Below, one piece after another: positions 5,141 to 5,179 of a stretch of 5,179 nucleotides of DNA. The translations under genes were made by a program, and so were the position numbers. The stretch comes from Planctomycetota bacterium (lineage in GTDB: Bacteria; Planctomycetota; PUPC01; JABMSA01): the NCBI GenBank assembly GCA_013202185.1, contig JABMSA010000648.1, forward strand, positions 1 to 5,179, given 5' to 3'. The notes beneath the pieces were generated by a model, which did no database searches, was not told the DNA's origin, and saw only the letters and a list, made by a program, of their open reading frames with translations. The number at the start of each line of letters is the position of its first letter. Position 1 is the first letter of the stretch.

Positions 5141-5179
5141 CCAAGCTGGACAGATGCACGCCGCCGGCCCCATCCAGTA

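Noticed and set aside
5099..5173. 25-codon N-terminal extension of the CvpA-family gene.
   Set aside because: A strong Shine-Dalgarno sequence and the usual family start point to ATG 5098; the extension would place a Cys-rich non-hydrophobic stretch before the first membrane segment.

Overview
The window is an ordinary-looking bacterial chromosomal or metagenomic segment with four protein genes: a 5'-truncated GT2 glycosyltransferase (+), argS (-), a GT-B-type glycosyltransferase (+), and a CvpA-family membrane protein (-). From about position 240 onward the DNA is GC-rich with strongly G/C-ending codons. No gene fixes the taxon. High GC, dispersed-looking palindromic intergenic DNA and monocistronic genes on alternating strands fit an uncultured GC-rich bacterium, but I cannot name the phylum.

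Layout: 2-670 is the C-terminal 222 codons of a dolichyl-phosphate-mannose-synthase-like GT2 enzyme. Its first ~238 bases are about 38% GC and the next 120 are about 70%, with the reading frame kept across the change. 671-765 is a short convergent spacer with GC-rich dyads. 766-2460 is a complete arginyl-tRNA synthetase read leftward from a good sigma70-type promoter at 2522-2550. 2461-3037 is a divergent intergenic region of 577 bases. It holds, in order, the argS leader and promoter, a ~148-bp nested palindromic repeat element (2567-2714), a run of GC-rich overlapping dyads (2789-2860), an 18-bp AT palindrome (2868-2885), and an extended -10 promoter (2892-2919) with a foldable leader for the next gene. 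3038-4273 is a 411-residue GT4-like glycosyltransferase. 4274-4306 is a 33-base convergent gap with no visible terminator. 4307-5098 is a CvpA-family protein with four membrane segments and an unusual ~130-residue charged C-terminal tail containing DP motifs. 5099-5179 holds its ribosome binding site and two small dyads.

Two genes are glycosyltransferases (probably cell-envelope or exopolysaccharide glycosylation), one is translation housekeeping and one is a membrane protein. Strand alternation means they do not form an operon, and I see no dedicated multi-gene system. The points most worth a second look are the composition break inside the first gene, the nested palindromic element, the variant HIGH motif in ArgS and the C-terminal tail of the CvpA protein.
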